Positions 33,989 to 43,218 are shown, counted from the stretch's first letter. The stretch: DNA of 64,000 nucleotides from Nitrospirillum sp034427435 (GCF_034427435.1 NZ_JAXQNP010000002.1:682001-746000); one strand, 5' to 3'. The notes: generated by a model from the letters alone, not told the origin. A program made the numbers and translations.

Positions 33989-34960
33989 ATGAGCACAGGC
34001 ATTCAGCCCGCGGCCAACCGCAGCACGCACTTCCTGTTCGAGCACAAGCTTTTCACCGTCGACGGCTGCCGGTTCATCCTGTCCAAGACGAATGATGAGC
34101 CGGTGATGTGCATGAAGCTGGGCAAGCTGGATGTCGAGGTGCCCATCGAGAAGCTGTACAACGAGTTCGACATCCAGCCCAAATCGTTCGACGGGCAGTT
34201 GCTGACCATGGCGGCCAAGGGCCTGCGCTATGTCCGCGAAATACGCCCCGGCGACACCATCCCCAATGAGTTGATCGACGGTTCCGCCAGCTGGCGGGTG
34301 GACGACCGCCATTACAACGTGGCGCGCGGCCGCCTGACGGTACAGCTGGTGACCTGGCTGACGGGCGGCGAAACCGTCGTTTCCAGCCCCGAACAGCTGG
34401 AACAGGTGGTGGAGGACCCCAACACCAAGGCCCGTGTGCACGAGGCCTTCCGCATGATCGCCAACCGGCTGTCCCTGACCGGCGACCCGGAGGAGGAGAT
34501 CGGCCTGCACATCGACATGCTGGCCAAGGAGCTATCCTACATCGAGGCGCTGCGCGAACGGGCCCAGGCCCTGCACTTTGTCCGCCAGGGGCTGGAAACC
34601 GCCCATCGCATCTACAAGGCGGAGCGGCTGGTGAAGGAGGAGATCGTGCGGATGCAGACCCTGTCGCTGCCGCCCATCACCGACCTGGAATCCCGGTTCG
34701 CCCAGGTGGACGCCCAGACCGGCGAAATCCTGGCCATGCTGAAGAAGTTCGACCAGAACATCAGCTATATCCGGGAAATGCGCGACGACCTGCACCAGTC
34801 CCTGCTGCCCTGGGACGAGGTGCTGGACGGATGGCTGAACGTGACGGTGGAAAAAAGCCCCGCCCTGGAAGCCTTGCTGAAGCGCACCTACCACTTCCTG
34901 GCCAAGCGCTACAGCCAAGCCACGCAATGGCGCCTGGCGACGCGGCCGGCGCCCAAGTAA
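33989..34960 (+). CDS. Uncharacterised protein with coiled-coil, 323 aa
   Basis: No signal peptide or membrane segment. Two regions are visible. An N-terminal domain of about 130 residues (LFTVDGCRFILSKTNDEPVMCMKLGKLDVEVPIEKLYNEF, later WRVDDRHYNVARGRLTVQLVTWL) is beta-rich. The C-terminal half is helical and probably coiled coil (residues about 160-300: LAKELSYIEALRERAQALHFVRQGLETAHRIYKAERLVKEEIVRMQ, then SLLPWDEVLDGW). I cannot name the family. Start selected at MSTGIQPAANR because the upstream extension reads as low-complexity antisense. It stands alone; a dispersed repeat follows within 6 bases of the stop. Confidence 0.7.
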   Translation: MSTGIQPAANRSTHFLFEHKLFTVDGCRFILSKTNDEPVMCMKLGKLDVEVPIEKLYNEFDIQPKSFDGQLLTMAAKGLRYVREIRPGDTIPNELIDGSASWRVDDRHYNVARGRLTVQLVTWLTGGETVVSSPEQLEQVVEDPNTKARVHEAFRMIANRLSLTGDPEEEIGLHIDMLAKELSYIEALRERAQALHFVRQGLETAHRIYKAERLVKEEIVRMQTLSLPPITDLESRFAQVDAQTGEILAMLKKFDQNISYIREMRDDLHQSLLPWDEVLDGWLNVTVEKSPALEALLKRTYHFLAKRYSQATQWRLATRPAPK

Positions 34961-34966
34961 GGGCGC

Positions 34967-35140
34967 CCTCAAACGCCAGGCGCCGGCATTCGCCGGCTGG
35001 GCTTGTCCTCAGTTTCCAGTCCAGTGCGCTCCTAGAGTTTTTCTGACTTTCGTTGAAGCGTCAGAGAAACTCTAAGCTTTTGTTCCGTCGTGCGATTCAC
35101 GCTTCAGATGAGTCCATCTGAAGCGATCGCACTCTAATTT
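34967..35140. repeat. Dispersed intergenic repeat copy C (left half) plus two hairpins
   Basis: The left half (34967 to about 35032) has CCTCAAACGCC, then core CTCAGTTTCCAGTCCAGTGC, matching the family. It is followed by two different stem-loops: TAGAGTTT..TCTGAC with its complement (35033-35074) and GTGCGAT..CGCTTCAGAT with its complement (35090-35132). The second half of the usual repeat is missing and appears replaced. Confidence 0.6.
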
Positions 35141-35159
35141 CCCGGCTTAGGGCGCGGCG

Positions 35160-35309
35160 TCAGCCGCCGCAGTTGCAGCTGTCGGAGCCACAGGGGCCCG
35201 GCGCCTTGCCGGCCGCGACCTGGCGGCGGCGGAGGGCGCGCCGGAGGGTGGGGCGCAGGACCCAGGCCAAGGCGGCGGCGACGATCAGCCCGACAATGAT
35301 CTGCTGCAT
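35160..35309 (-). CDS. FeoB-associated Cys-rich membrane protein
   Basis: 49 aa: one hydrophobic helix (MQQIIVGLIVAAALAWVLRP), a basic stretch (RRALRRRQ), and a C-terminal Cys cluster CGSDSCNCGG. This matches the small cysteine-rich proteins found directly after feoB in many bacteria, which are thought to assist FeoB. The start is the ATG at 35309; a longer in-frame start is possible but less likely. It is separated from feoB by an 83-bp repeat (copy D). Confidence 0.7.
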   Translation of the reverse strand: MQQIIVGLIVAAALAWVLRPTLRRALRRRQVAAGKAPGPCGSDSCNCGG

Positions 35310-35319
35310 GATCTTCCCA

Positions 35320-35391
35320 TTCCTCAAACGCCGAAGGGGCATCCGACCCTTGGCTGTCCTCAATATCCGGTTCGCGGCCGCGGCCTAGCGC
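35320..35391. repeat. Dispersed intergenic repeat, copy D (short)
   Basis: Begins TTCCTCAAACGCCGA at 35320, and continues CATCCGACCCTTGGCTGTCCTC. It ends with GCGGCCGCGGCCTAG, sharing these with copy B. It is about 70 bp, with the central segment deleted. It fills the whole interval between feoB and the Cys-rich gene. Confidence 0.7.
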
Positions 35392-35392
35392 C

Positions 35393-37299
35393 TCACGCCC
35401 ATCCCAGGCTGGCGGCGACGTGGTAGGTGGCCAGCGACGCCAGATAGGCCAGGGTCAGCATGTAGACGAACATGATGACCGGCCATTTCAGGGAGTTGGT
35501 TTCCCGCCGCACCACCCCCAGGGTGGAGGCGCACTGCGGCGCGAAGATGTACCAGGCCAGGAAGGACAGCGCCGTCGCCAACGACCAGCTGTGGCCCAGC
35601 GTGTCCATCAGGGCGGTCACGTTCTCCTCCCCCCGCCCACGGCGTAGACGGTGCCCAGCGCCGCCACCGCCACCTCGCGCGCGGCCATGCCGGGAATCAG
35701 CGCCACGGTCATCTGCCAGTTGAAGCCGATGGGGGCCACCAGGGGCTGCAGCCAATGGCCGATCATGCCGGCGATGCTGTAGTCGATGGCGGGTTCGGTC
35801 GCCCCCTCCGGCGCGCCGGGGAAGGAGCTGAGGAACCAGATCAGGATCATGATGCTGAGGATGGTGGTGCCGGCCCGTTGCAGGAAGGCCTTGGCCCGCG
35901 TCCACACGCTCATCACCACGTTCTTGGCGTCGGGCACCTTATAGGCCGGCAACTCCATCAGGAAGGGCTCCACCGTGCCGCGCCACACCAGGCGCCGCAT
36001 GACGAAGGCCACCAGCAGCGCGCTGAGGATGCCGGCGGCGTAGAGGCCGAACATCACCAGCCCCTGCAGCGAGAACACGCCCGCCACCGGCCGGTCCGGT
36101 ACGAAGGCGGAGATGATCAGGGTGTAGACGGGGATGCGGGCGGAACAGGTCATCAGCGGCGCCACCATGATGGTGGCCAGCCGGTCGCGCCGGTTGTCGA
36201 TGACGCGCGTGGCCATGATGCCGGGAATGGCGCAGGCGAAGCTGGACAGCAGCGGGATGAAGGCGCGGCCGTGCAGGCCCGCCCCGCCCATGATCTTGTC
36301 CATCAGGAAGGCCGCGCGCGGCATGTAGCCGAAATCTTCCAGCAGGATGATGAAGGTGAACAGGATGACGATCTGCGGCAGGAAGACGACGATGCTGCCC
36401 ACGCCGGCGATGATGCCGTCGGTGATCAGGCTGCGCAGGATGCCGTCCGGCATGGCGCCGTTGACCCAGGCGGCCAGGGCGTCGAAGCCGGCCTTGATGC
36501 CGTCCATGGCCGGCTGCGCCCAGGTGAACACCGCCTGGAACATGAAGAACAGCACGGTCAGCAGGATCAGCAGCCCCGCCACCGGGTTCAGCAGCACGGC
36601 GTCCAGCCGGGTGGTCCAGGTATCGGGCTTGGTCGGCGGACGCACCGCCAGCTTGATGATGCGGTCGGCCTCGCGGTGGGTGGCGCGCACCTCCTCCGCC
36701 GAGGGCTCGTGCCAGGTGTTCGCCCCCTGACTCACCCCTTGGGCGGCGGCCAGGGCCAGGTCTACGACCTGGGCGTCGATATGCTTCAGCAGGTCGACCG
36801 TGCCGGCCTTGCGCACCGCCACGGTGGGCACCACCGGCACGCCCAGCTCGGCCGCCAGCCGGTCCACGTCGATCTCGATGCCGCGATGCTTGGCGATGTC
36901 GAACATGTTGAGGGCCAGCAGCAGCGGCCGGCCCACCTGCTTCAGCTCCAGCACCAGGCGCAGGACCAGGCGCAGGTTGGTGGCGTCGGCCACGCAGACC
37001 AGCAGGTCGGGTTCCGCCTCGCCCTTGAAGCGGCCCAGCACGACGTCGCGCGTCACCTCCTCATCCGGGCTGCGGGCGCGCAGGGAATAGGTGCCGGGCA
37101 GGTCCAGCACCTGGACGCGCCGCCCCTCCGGCGTGGTGAAGCTGCCTTCCTTGCGCTCCACCGTCACGCCGGCGTAGTTGGCGACCTTCTGCCGGCTGCC
37201 GGTCAGGGCGTTGAACAGCGCGGTCTTGCCGCAATTCGGGTTGCCGACCAGCGCCATGCGCGGCGCGCCGGTCTGAACGACGGGAGTCACGGCGTTCAT
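35393..37299 (-). pseudogene. feoB: Ferrous iron transport protein B, frameshifted at 35629-35634
   Basis: G-protein-coupled ferrous iron permease. The reading frame begins at MNAVTPVVQ with G1 motif GNPNCGKT (residues 19-26), GVTVERKEG (G2), LDLPGTYSL (G3) and ALNMFD (G4). The membrane permease part carries SFACAIPGIMATR and MTCSARIPVY. It stops at GTVYAVGGGRRT. The C-terminal remainder (EENVTALMDTLGHSWSLATALSFLAWYIFAPQC to VAASLGWA) continues in another frame at 35393-35640. The break sits at a run of six G residues on the coding strand; one more G restores the frame exactly. Either a genuine pseudogene, slippage, or a homopolymer sequencing error. It overlaps feoA by 4 bases. Confidence 0.85.
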
Positions 37300-37685
37300 G
37301 ACCGGCGGTCTTCGGCGATGACGTGCAGGGGGGCCGGCGCGGGCTCGGCGGCCGGCTGCCAATGGGTGACCAGGATGGCCTCGGCCTCGCGGCGGCGCAG
37401 GGCCACGCGCATGTCATCCACCTTCACCGCGATGGGGTCGCGGCCGAACAGGCCCTCGTGCAGGATTTCCACCCGCGCGCCCTCGACAAAGCCGATTTCC
37501 AGCAGCCGGCGCTCCAGCTCATCGGGGTCCAGGCTGTCGTGCAGGGCGCCGTTCAGACCGACGCGGACCACCCGGCCCACCTCACCCTTGGCGGCGCGGC
37601 TCAGGGGACGGGCGTCGGCGGGAACGGCCTCATGGCCATGGTCGGGCCCGGCGGGAAGGTCGGCGGGGCGGGGGGAAATGTGCAT
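37296..37685 (-). CDS. feoA: Ferrous iron transport protein A (FeoA)
   Basis: 129 aa. The SH3-like FeoA domain spans about residues 35-115 (AAKGEVGRVVRVGL, LERRLLEIGFVEGARVEILHEGLFGRDPIAVKVDDMRVALRRREAEAILV). The N-terminal extension is unusually long (about 30 residues, His/Pro/Asp-rich). FeoA activates FeoB. The stop overlaps the feoB start (ATGA). An iron-box-like sequence lies 83-101 bp upstream and a repeat-like stretch lies next to the start codon. Confidence 0.92.
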   Translation of the reverse strand: MHISPRPADLPAGPDHGHEAVPADARPLSRAAKGEVGRVVRVGLNGALHDSLDPDELERRLLEIGFVEGARVEILHEGLFGRDPIAVKVDDMRVALRRREAEAILVTHWQPAAEPAPAPLHVIAEDRRS

Positions 37686-37692
37686 TCGTCCA

Positions 37693-37720
37693 TGCCTCAG
37701 GCCCCGGCGAGGGACCCTTG
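37693..37720. repeat. Possible degenerate copy of the dispersed repeat (left end)
   Basis: CCTCAGGCCCCGG (37695-37707), then CGAGGGACCCTT, resembles the left end of copy B2 with a few changes. It is only about 28 bp and lies in the feoA leader, so it could be chance similarity. Confidence 0.3.
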
Positions 37721-37767
37721 AAAGGGGCCGCCCCAGAATCGACCGGAGGATCGAGCAAGGCGTCTTG

Positions 37768-37786
37768 GAAATTAATAGTTATTCTC
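37768..37786 (-). promoter_or_regulatory. Fur/Irr-like iron box upstream of feoA
   Basis: The minus-strand 19-mer GAGAATAACTATTAATTTC matches 12 of 19 positions of the Fur consensus and is AT-rich amid GC-rich DNA. Placement 83 bp ahead of feoA is right for an iron-responsive operator. Confidence 0.5.
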
Positions 37787-37842
37787 ACGCCTCAGCACAA
37801 GGGACGTGGACGCGCGTCGGGGCGTCGCACAGGGCATGGTCA

Positions 37843-38589
37843 TTACCGCCTGACACAGGCGTCCAGGCCATCGCGGGCGACCAGGGCGGCGCGTTGTTCC
37901 AGGATGCCGATGCGGCGGGCGACGTAGGGGCCGGGGTGGCGCGCGTTCCATTTGCGCGGGCTGGGCAGAACGGCGGCCAGCGCCGCCGCCTGGGACGGCG
38001 ACAATGCCGCCGCCGGCACGCCGAAATAGGCGCGGGACGCGGCCTCCGCCCCATAGAGGCCGTCGCCCCACTCCACGATGTTCAGATACATTTCCAGGAT
38101 GCGGCGCTTGCCCCAGACCAGCTCGATCAGCTCGGTGAAGCCGAACTCCACCCCCTTGCGCAGCCAGGTGCGGCCGGGCCAAAGGAAGGCGTTCTTGGCC
38201 GTCTGCTGGCTGATGGTGCTGGCGCCGCGCAGCTTGTGGCCCTCCTCATCCTCATCCATGGCGGCGTCCACCGCGTCCCAGTCCACGCCGTGGTGGTTGC
38301 AGAAGCGGCTGTCCTCCGCCCCGATGACGGCGCGCTGCAGGGCCGGGGCGATGCGGTCCAGGGGTACGGGCGTCCATCCCTGGGTGGGCACGCCCTGCAT
38401 CCGGCGGATGAGCATCAGGGGCGTGCCCGGCGGATCGACGACAGCGTAGAGGCAGACCCAGCCCAAGGTGAGCGCCACCGCCGCGAGCAGGGCCGCTTGC
38501 GCCCAGCGGAGGGCGCGGCGCAACGGCGGGTGGCGGTCCCGCTGACGGCCGGAACCGGCTTTCACGGGCTTGCCATCATGGCGGGCCAT
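37843..38589 (-). CDS. mtgA: Monofunctional biosynthetic peptidoglycan transglycosylase
   Basis: 248 aa from ATG 38589. A TM helix at about residues 28-50 (AALLAAVALTLGWVCLYAV) anchors a GT51 domain in the periplasm. Motif RAVIGAEDSRFCNHHGVDWDA carries the catalytic glutamate; GASTISQQTAKNAFLWPGRTWLRKG and EFGFTELIELVWGKRRILEMYLNIVEWG.GLYGAEAASRAYFG are the other conserved boxes. It polymerises lipid II glycan strands. Start selected at MARHDGKPVK because a further in-frame extension is not conserved-looking. Adjacent to feoA but with its own transcript by spacing. Confidence 0.94.
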   Translation of the reverse strand: MARHDGKPVKAGSGRQRDRHPPLRRALRWAQAALLAAVALTLGWVCLYAVVDPPGTPLMLIRRMQGVPTQGWTPVPLDRIAPALQRAVIGAEDSRFCNHHGVDWDAVDAAMDEDEEGHKLRGASTISQQTAKNAFLWPGRTWLRKGVEFGFTELIELVWGKRRILEMYLNIVEWGDGLYGAEAASRAYFGVPAAALSPSQAAALAAVLPSPRKWNARHPGPYVARRIGILEQRAALVARDGLDACVRR

Positions 38590-38735
38590 GGTTTCTCGGG
38601 GGAAGCGTCCATGGCCCACACGCTGTCCCATTTCCGAAGAAATGCCAACCGCCACCGCACCCTCACCGCGCAGGCGGGAAGTCATCCCCGCCGGAACCAT
38701 GGCCCCAGCGGCAAAAGGCGTCCGGCCCGCGAGCG

Positions 38736-39038
38736 TCAGGCGTAGTGTGGGACGCGGCCCTTGGCCCGGTTGAAGGCCGGATTGTCGGCGTCCGTCACCT
38801 GCCGCTTGAACCGGGCATAAGCCTCCGCCAAGGGGCGGTTGCGGCGCAGCCCGCCCTCCATGAAAAACCAGTCGCCCGGTATTTCCGCCAGGGGGGCCAG
38901 CACACGGCCCGACTTGGCGTCATCCAGCAGGGGCCGCAGGTCCCGCAACAGCGCCGCCGCCTCCGGGCTGGTGGCCACGCAGCGCCGCAGCATTCCTTCC
39001 AGGTCCCCAGCCAGGGCCTTTACCACACCTTGGTCCAT
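38736..39038 (-). CDS. Uncharacterised protein, 100 aa
   Basis: Soluble, mostly helical (MDQGVVKALAGDLEGMLRRCVA, AALLRDLRPLLDDAKSGRVLAPL), followed by EIPGDWFFMEGGLRRNRPLAEAYARFKRQV, which looks like a conserved motif around W/F-rich GDWFFMEGGLR. Start ATG preceded by GGAGGAAATC. I do not recognise a family. It is upstream of mtgA with a 147-bp gap and read in the same direction. Confidence 0.65.
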   Translation of the reverse strand: MDQGVVKALAGDLEGMLRRCVATSPEAAALLRDLRPLLDDAKSGRVLAPLAEIPGDWFFMEGGLRRNRPLAEAYARFKRQVTDADNPAFNRAKGRVPHYA

Positions 39039-39334
39039 GATTTCCTCCGATCCGGCCTCTCCAACGGGCCTTGATGCCAGCCGCTGCCAGGATGCAGGCC
39101 GGCTGGGGGCCTCCCGGCGGGTGCAGCCGGGATTAAGCCTGGGATGGGGAACGGCGGATGCCCCCGTTGGTTCCCGCCAAAAGAGCGGATACCCCTATCG
39201 CTTCGGCGAACCGCCACCTCGGGGCGGAGACGTACCGCTTTTGTTCATGAAATGCCGCGAATCGCCGTCTATACTCCGCCCGCCATGACCGAGCCCTCCC
39301 CCCATCGCCTGGCGGCAAGCCGCCGACCAGCCTG
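39039..39334. other. 296-bp intergenic region with probable true start of the helicase gene
   Basis: The ATG at 39285 opens a frame beginning MTEPSP. The frame joins the helicase frame only if the six-C run at 39299-39304 had one more C. A TATACT (39270-39275) upstream looks like a -10 element. No separate gene is supported. Confidence 0.4.
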
Positions 39335-42258
39335 GTGTCCGCCCCGACCGGGCCCCGCCGCCTGCTGGTGCCCGACGCGCCGGCCCTGGTGCCGGGCGCC
39401 CGCCAGGCCGTCTGGCTGAGCCCCGATGGCGAGGTGGAGGTGATCGACAAGGGGGAGGCGGTACGCCGCGCCCTCGCCAAGCCCCACCTGCTGTGCCATG
39501 CCCGCGCCACCGCGCGCCGCCTGGGCACCGACAAGCTGATCCAGGGCTATGACCTGCTGGAGCTGTACGCCTTCGTGCGGCCCGCCACCTTCTGCCTGCC
39601 GACGCCGCGCGGCTTGGCCCAGGCCCTGGGGTTGCCCCACCCGGCGGACGCGGAGGGGGAGGCCCTGACCCTGGTGCGCGCCGCGGAGGCGCTGCTGCGC
39701 GACCTGATGGGCCCGGTCGACGACCAGCGCTCCGACCCCATCGGCTTGGCCTGGGCCATGGGCGGCGAGGACAATGGCGGGGGCCAGGTGGGGAGATGGC
39801 TATGGTCGCCCCTGGTGCTGGCTGCCCTGGGGGCGCCGGCGGGTCCGGAAAAGTCACGCTGGCGGGGTGGCGCCATCCGCGCCTACCAGGTGTGGGCCGG
39901 CATGAAGGAATGGCAGGCCGAGGCGCCGGAGCCGCCGCCCGGCCACCTGCCGGTGGAACCGGCCGAGGCCCGCCGCCGCCTGGCCGACCTGGTGATGAAC
40001 GGCCAGCAGGCGGAGCCCCGGCCGCAGCAGTCGGACTATGCCAGCGCCGTTTCCACCGCCTTCACCCCCCGCGATATGGAGGGGGAGCCCAATATGGTGC
40101 TGGCGGAGGCGGGCACGGGCGTGGGCAAGACCCTGGGCTACCTGGCGCCGGCCACGGTGTGGGCGGAGAAGAACAAGGGCCCCGTCTGGATTTCCACCTA
40201 CACCCGCCAGCTACAGCACCAGATCGACAAGGAGATGGACCGCCTGCACCGCGACCCGGCCACCAAGGCGCGCAAGGTCGTGATCCGCAAGGGGCGGGAA
40301 AACTACCTGTGCCTGCTGAACCTGGAGGAGGCGGCCGGCGTCGCCACCGCCAACCCGCAATACGCCGTGGCCATCGGCCTGATGGCGCGCTGGGCGGCGG
40401 CCACGCGCGACGGCGACATGCAGGGCGGCGACTTCCCCGGCTGGCTGGTGGACCTGCTGGGCAAGGGCCGCACCCTGGCGCTGGCCGACCGGCGGGGCGA
40501 GTGCGTCTACAGCGCCTGCAGCCACTACACCAAATGCTTCATTGAGAAGAGCGTGCGCCGGGCGCGGCGGGCCGACATCGTCATCGCCAACCACGCCCTG
40601 GTTATGATCCAGGCGGCGCTGGGCGGCGGGGATGATGCCTACATCCCCACCCGCTATGTCTTCGACGAAGGGCATCACGTCTTCGACGCCGCCGACAACG
40701 CCTTCGCCGGCCACCTGACGGGGTTCGAGACGGCGGAACTGCGCCGTTGGCTGCTGGGCGCCGAGAGCGGCGGGCGCAGCCGGGCGCGCGGCCTGCGCCG
40801 CCGGGTGGAGGATCTGATCGGCGGCGACGACCACGCCAACCGCCTGCTGGACGAGATCGCGCGCGCCGCCCGCAACCTGCCGGGCGAAGCCTGGCCGCAG
40901 CGCGTGGGCGGGGGGAGCCGGTGGGCCCGACGGAGGCCTTCCTGGCCCAGGTGCGCGCCCAGGTCTACGCCCGCGCCCACGGCCCGGACAACCCGTATAG
41001 CCTGGAGGTGGAGGTCCAGCCCTTGGTGGAGGGGGTGCTGGAGGCGGCGCAGGCGTTGTCCGCCGCCCTGGGCGAGCTGTCCGCCCCGCTGGAAGCGCTG
41101 GCCGACCGGCTGCGTGAGCGGCTGGACGACGAGTCGGACGAGTTGGAGAGCGACACCCGCCGCCGCATCGACGCTATCGCCCGCAGCCTGAAGCGGCGCT
41201 CCGCCAACGAGATCGGCGGTTGGCGCCAGATGCTCGCCGCCCTGGCCGAGGAGACGCCCAACCGCTACGTCGACTGGTTCGGGGTGGAGCGGCAGGACGG
41301 ACGCGACCTGGACGTGGGCATGTACCGCCACTGGGTGGACCCCACCTGGCCCCTGGCCCAGATCCTGGGCGCTCAGGCCCACGGCCTGGTCATGACCTCC
41401 GCCACCCTGACGGACGGCACCGGCGACGTGGAGGCGGACTGGCAGGCGGCCCAGGTGCGCACCGGTGCTGTGCACCTGCCCCGCCCCGCCCTGCGGGCCC
41501 AGGTGCCCTCGCCCTTCGACTACGCCAACCAGACGCGGGTGCTGATCGTCAACGACGTGCGCAAGGACGACCTGGCGCAGGTGGCCGCCGCCTATCGCGA
41601 GTTGTTCCTGGCGTCCGGCGGGGGCGCCATCGGCCTGTTCACGGCGGTGCAGCGCCTGCGCGCGGTGCACGAGCGCATCGGCGCGCCGCTGGAGGCCGCG
41701 GGCCTGCCGCTCTTGTCCCAGCATCTGGATGGCCTGGACGTGGCCACGCTGGTCGACATCTTCCGGGGGGAGGACAACGCCTGCCTGCTGGGCACCGACG
41801 CGGTGCGCGACGGCGTGGATGTGCCCGGCCGGTCCCTGCGCCTGATCGTCTTCGACCGCGTGCCTTGGCCCCGGCCCGACATCCTGCACAAGGCGCGGCG
41901 CGATTATTTCGACCGCACCGCCCGGCGGCGGCATTACGACGACATGATCACCCGGCTGCGCCTGCGCCAGGCCTTCGGCCGGCTGGTGCGGCGGGCCGAC
42001 GATACCGGCGTGTTCGTCCTGCTGGACCCGATGATGCCCAGCCGCCTGAAGGGCGCCTTCCCCGGCGGGGTGGAGCCGCAGCGCGTGGGCTTGGCCGAGG
42101 CGGTGCGCATCACGCGCGATTTCCTGCATGTGCCGGGGCAGTCCCCGGACATCGCCCTGCCGCCGCCATCGCCGCCGGCCGCGCCCAGACCGGCGTCGCC
42201 GAACGACGACCCGTGGGGCGACGAGCCTTTCCACCTGCAGGGCTTCGACCTGGACTGA
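39335..42258 (+). pseudogene. DinG-like ATP-dependent DNA helicase, frameshifted at about 40910-40916
   Basis: Superfamily 2 XPD/DinG-type helicase. The first frame (39335-41191) gives an N-terminal accessory region, Walker A EAGTGVGKTLGYLAPA, then WISTYTRQLQHQID, a Cys-containing iron-sulphur-like region (CVYSACSHYTKCF, with an earlier ENYLCLLN), the DEGHH box (FDEGHHVFD), and breaks at QRVGGGSRW. The other frame continues with GLVMTSATLTDG, GAIGLFTAVQRLRAVHERI, LLGTDAVRDGVDVPG, DRVPWPRPD and RLRQAFGRLVRR. Between them lies GTGGGC followed by six Gs; one added G restores the frame. The start may be 39285. About 970 aa if intact. Confidence 0.85.
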
Positions 42259-42306
42259 GGCCCAGACCCGTCAGCCGGACGGCTGCCTTGAGCATCCCTG
42301 TCGGCG

Positions 42307-42513
42307 TCAGGCCGACTTGAGCATGGACGTGTAGATGGCCCAGGCGGTGGCGACGCTGACGCCACCGGCGCGGGCGCCGGCCGCCAGCATTTCGGTGGTG
42401 GGCTTCAGCGGGGCTTGGGTGTGGGTGGTGGGGGCGTCCGTCAAAGAGGCGCCCAGCGTCAGGAAGCCGGCGCCCAGGGTTTCATCACGATGCGGCGCGT
42501 CCAGCAGGCTCAT
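42307..42513 (-). CDS. Small uncharacterised protein, 68 aa
   Basis: Begins MSLLDAPHRDETLG with AGGGGAACGG 7 bases upstream, a good ribosome-binding site. Ala/Thr-rich, no membrane segment; ends ATAWAIYTSMLKSA. Codon bias matches the genome. No homologue recognised. The well-formed ribosome-binding site is the main reason to keep it. Confidence 0.45.
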   Translation of the reverse strand: MSLLDAPHRDETLGAGFLTLGASLTDAPTTHTQAPLKPTTEMLAAGARAGGVSVATAWAIYTSMLKSA

Positions 42514-42846
42514 GGTTCCGTTCCCCTCGATTGCGTGTCCCCGGGAACACGCAAGAGCGGTGCCACGACGATCCAGGGTTGAGCGCGATGGTAACGGCGG
42601 CGCTTTCCGTAGGCGTCCGGCGGCTTTCCGTTTGCATCGCGGCGCCCGTCACAAAATTACACCGCCACGGCATTATCATTTTGCGACGACGCCTGCGCCG
42701 TTCTTCTCAATTTGCGACTCACGCAATTTCCCATCCTGCTACCGGCCGATAGGCGTCTGAACCGTTCGCGAGCCGATTCACGCCCAAAGGTGATTCCACA
42801 TTGGGGCGATCTGCACTAGGGTCGGCGCCAAGATGGGGACGACAGC
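42514..42846. other. 333-bp divergent intergenic region
   Basis: Less GC-rich than its surroundings, with a duplicated TTTTGCGACG/ATTTGCGACT (near 42670 and 42710) and a small palindrome TTGCG-N5-CGCAA around 42712-42728. It should hold promoters for the 68-codon gene and the DUF952 gene. Nothing else is supported. Confidence 0.35.
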
Positions 42847-43218
42847 ATGAACGATGTGATTTTCCATATGTGCCGCGCGGACGAATGGCTGGCGGCCCTG
42901 GCCGTCGGTGTCTATGCCGGGTCCTCGCAGGACCAGGCCGACGGCTTCATCCACTTTTCCACCGCCGCCCAGATCGTGGAGAGCGCCGCCAAGCATCGCG
43001 CCGGCCAGACCGGCCTGCTGATCCTGACGGTGGACCCAGCCCCCCTGGGCGATGCCTTGAAATACGAGCCCTCACGCGGGGGACAGCTGTTCCCCCACAT
43101 GTATGGCGGCCTGCCGGTCAGCGCGGTGCTGCGGGCCGACCCCCTGCCCCTGGGCGAGGATGGGCGCCATGTCTTCCCCGATCATGTCCTGGTTGGCGAG
43201 ACGGGGGAGAGGACCTGA
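42847..43218 (+). CDS. DUF952 domain-containing protein
   Basis: 123 aa. Features of DUF952: IFHMCRADEWLAA, YAGSSQDQADGFIHFSTAAQIVESA, LLILTVDPAPLGDALKYEPSRGGQLFPHMYGGL. Resembles an ADP-ribosyl-transferase-like fold in related proteins but no catalytic role is established. Its stop overlaps the pyrD start by 1 base (TGATG), so they are translationally coupled; this DUF952-pyrD pairing is common in Rhizobiales/Rhodospirillales. Confidence 0.9.
   Translation: MNDVIFHMCRADEWLAALAVGVYAGSSQDQADGFIHFSTAAQIVESAAKHRAGQTGLLILTVDPAPLGDALKYEPSRGGQLFPHMYGGLPVSAVLRADPLPLGEDGRHVFPDHVLVGETGERT

Noticed and set aside
35755..38745. A 996-codon rightward reading frame opposite feoA/feoB and mtgA
   Set aside because: It is the antisense of clear feoB, feoA and mtgA sequence. 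GC-rich third positions leave long stop-free frames on the opposite strand. Composition is His/Gln/Gly/Ala-rich without domains.
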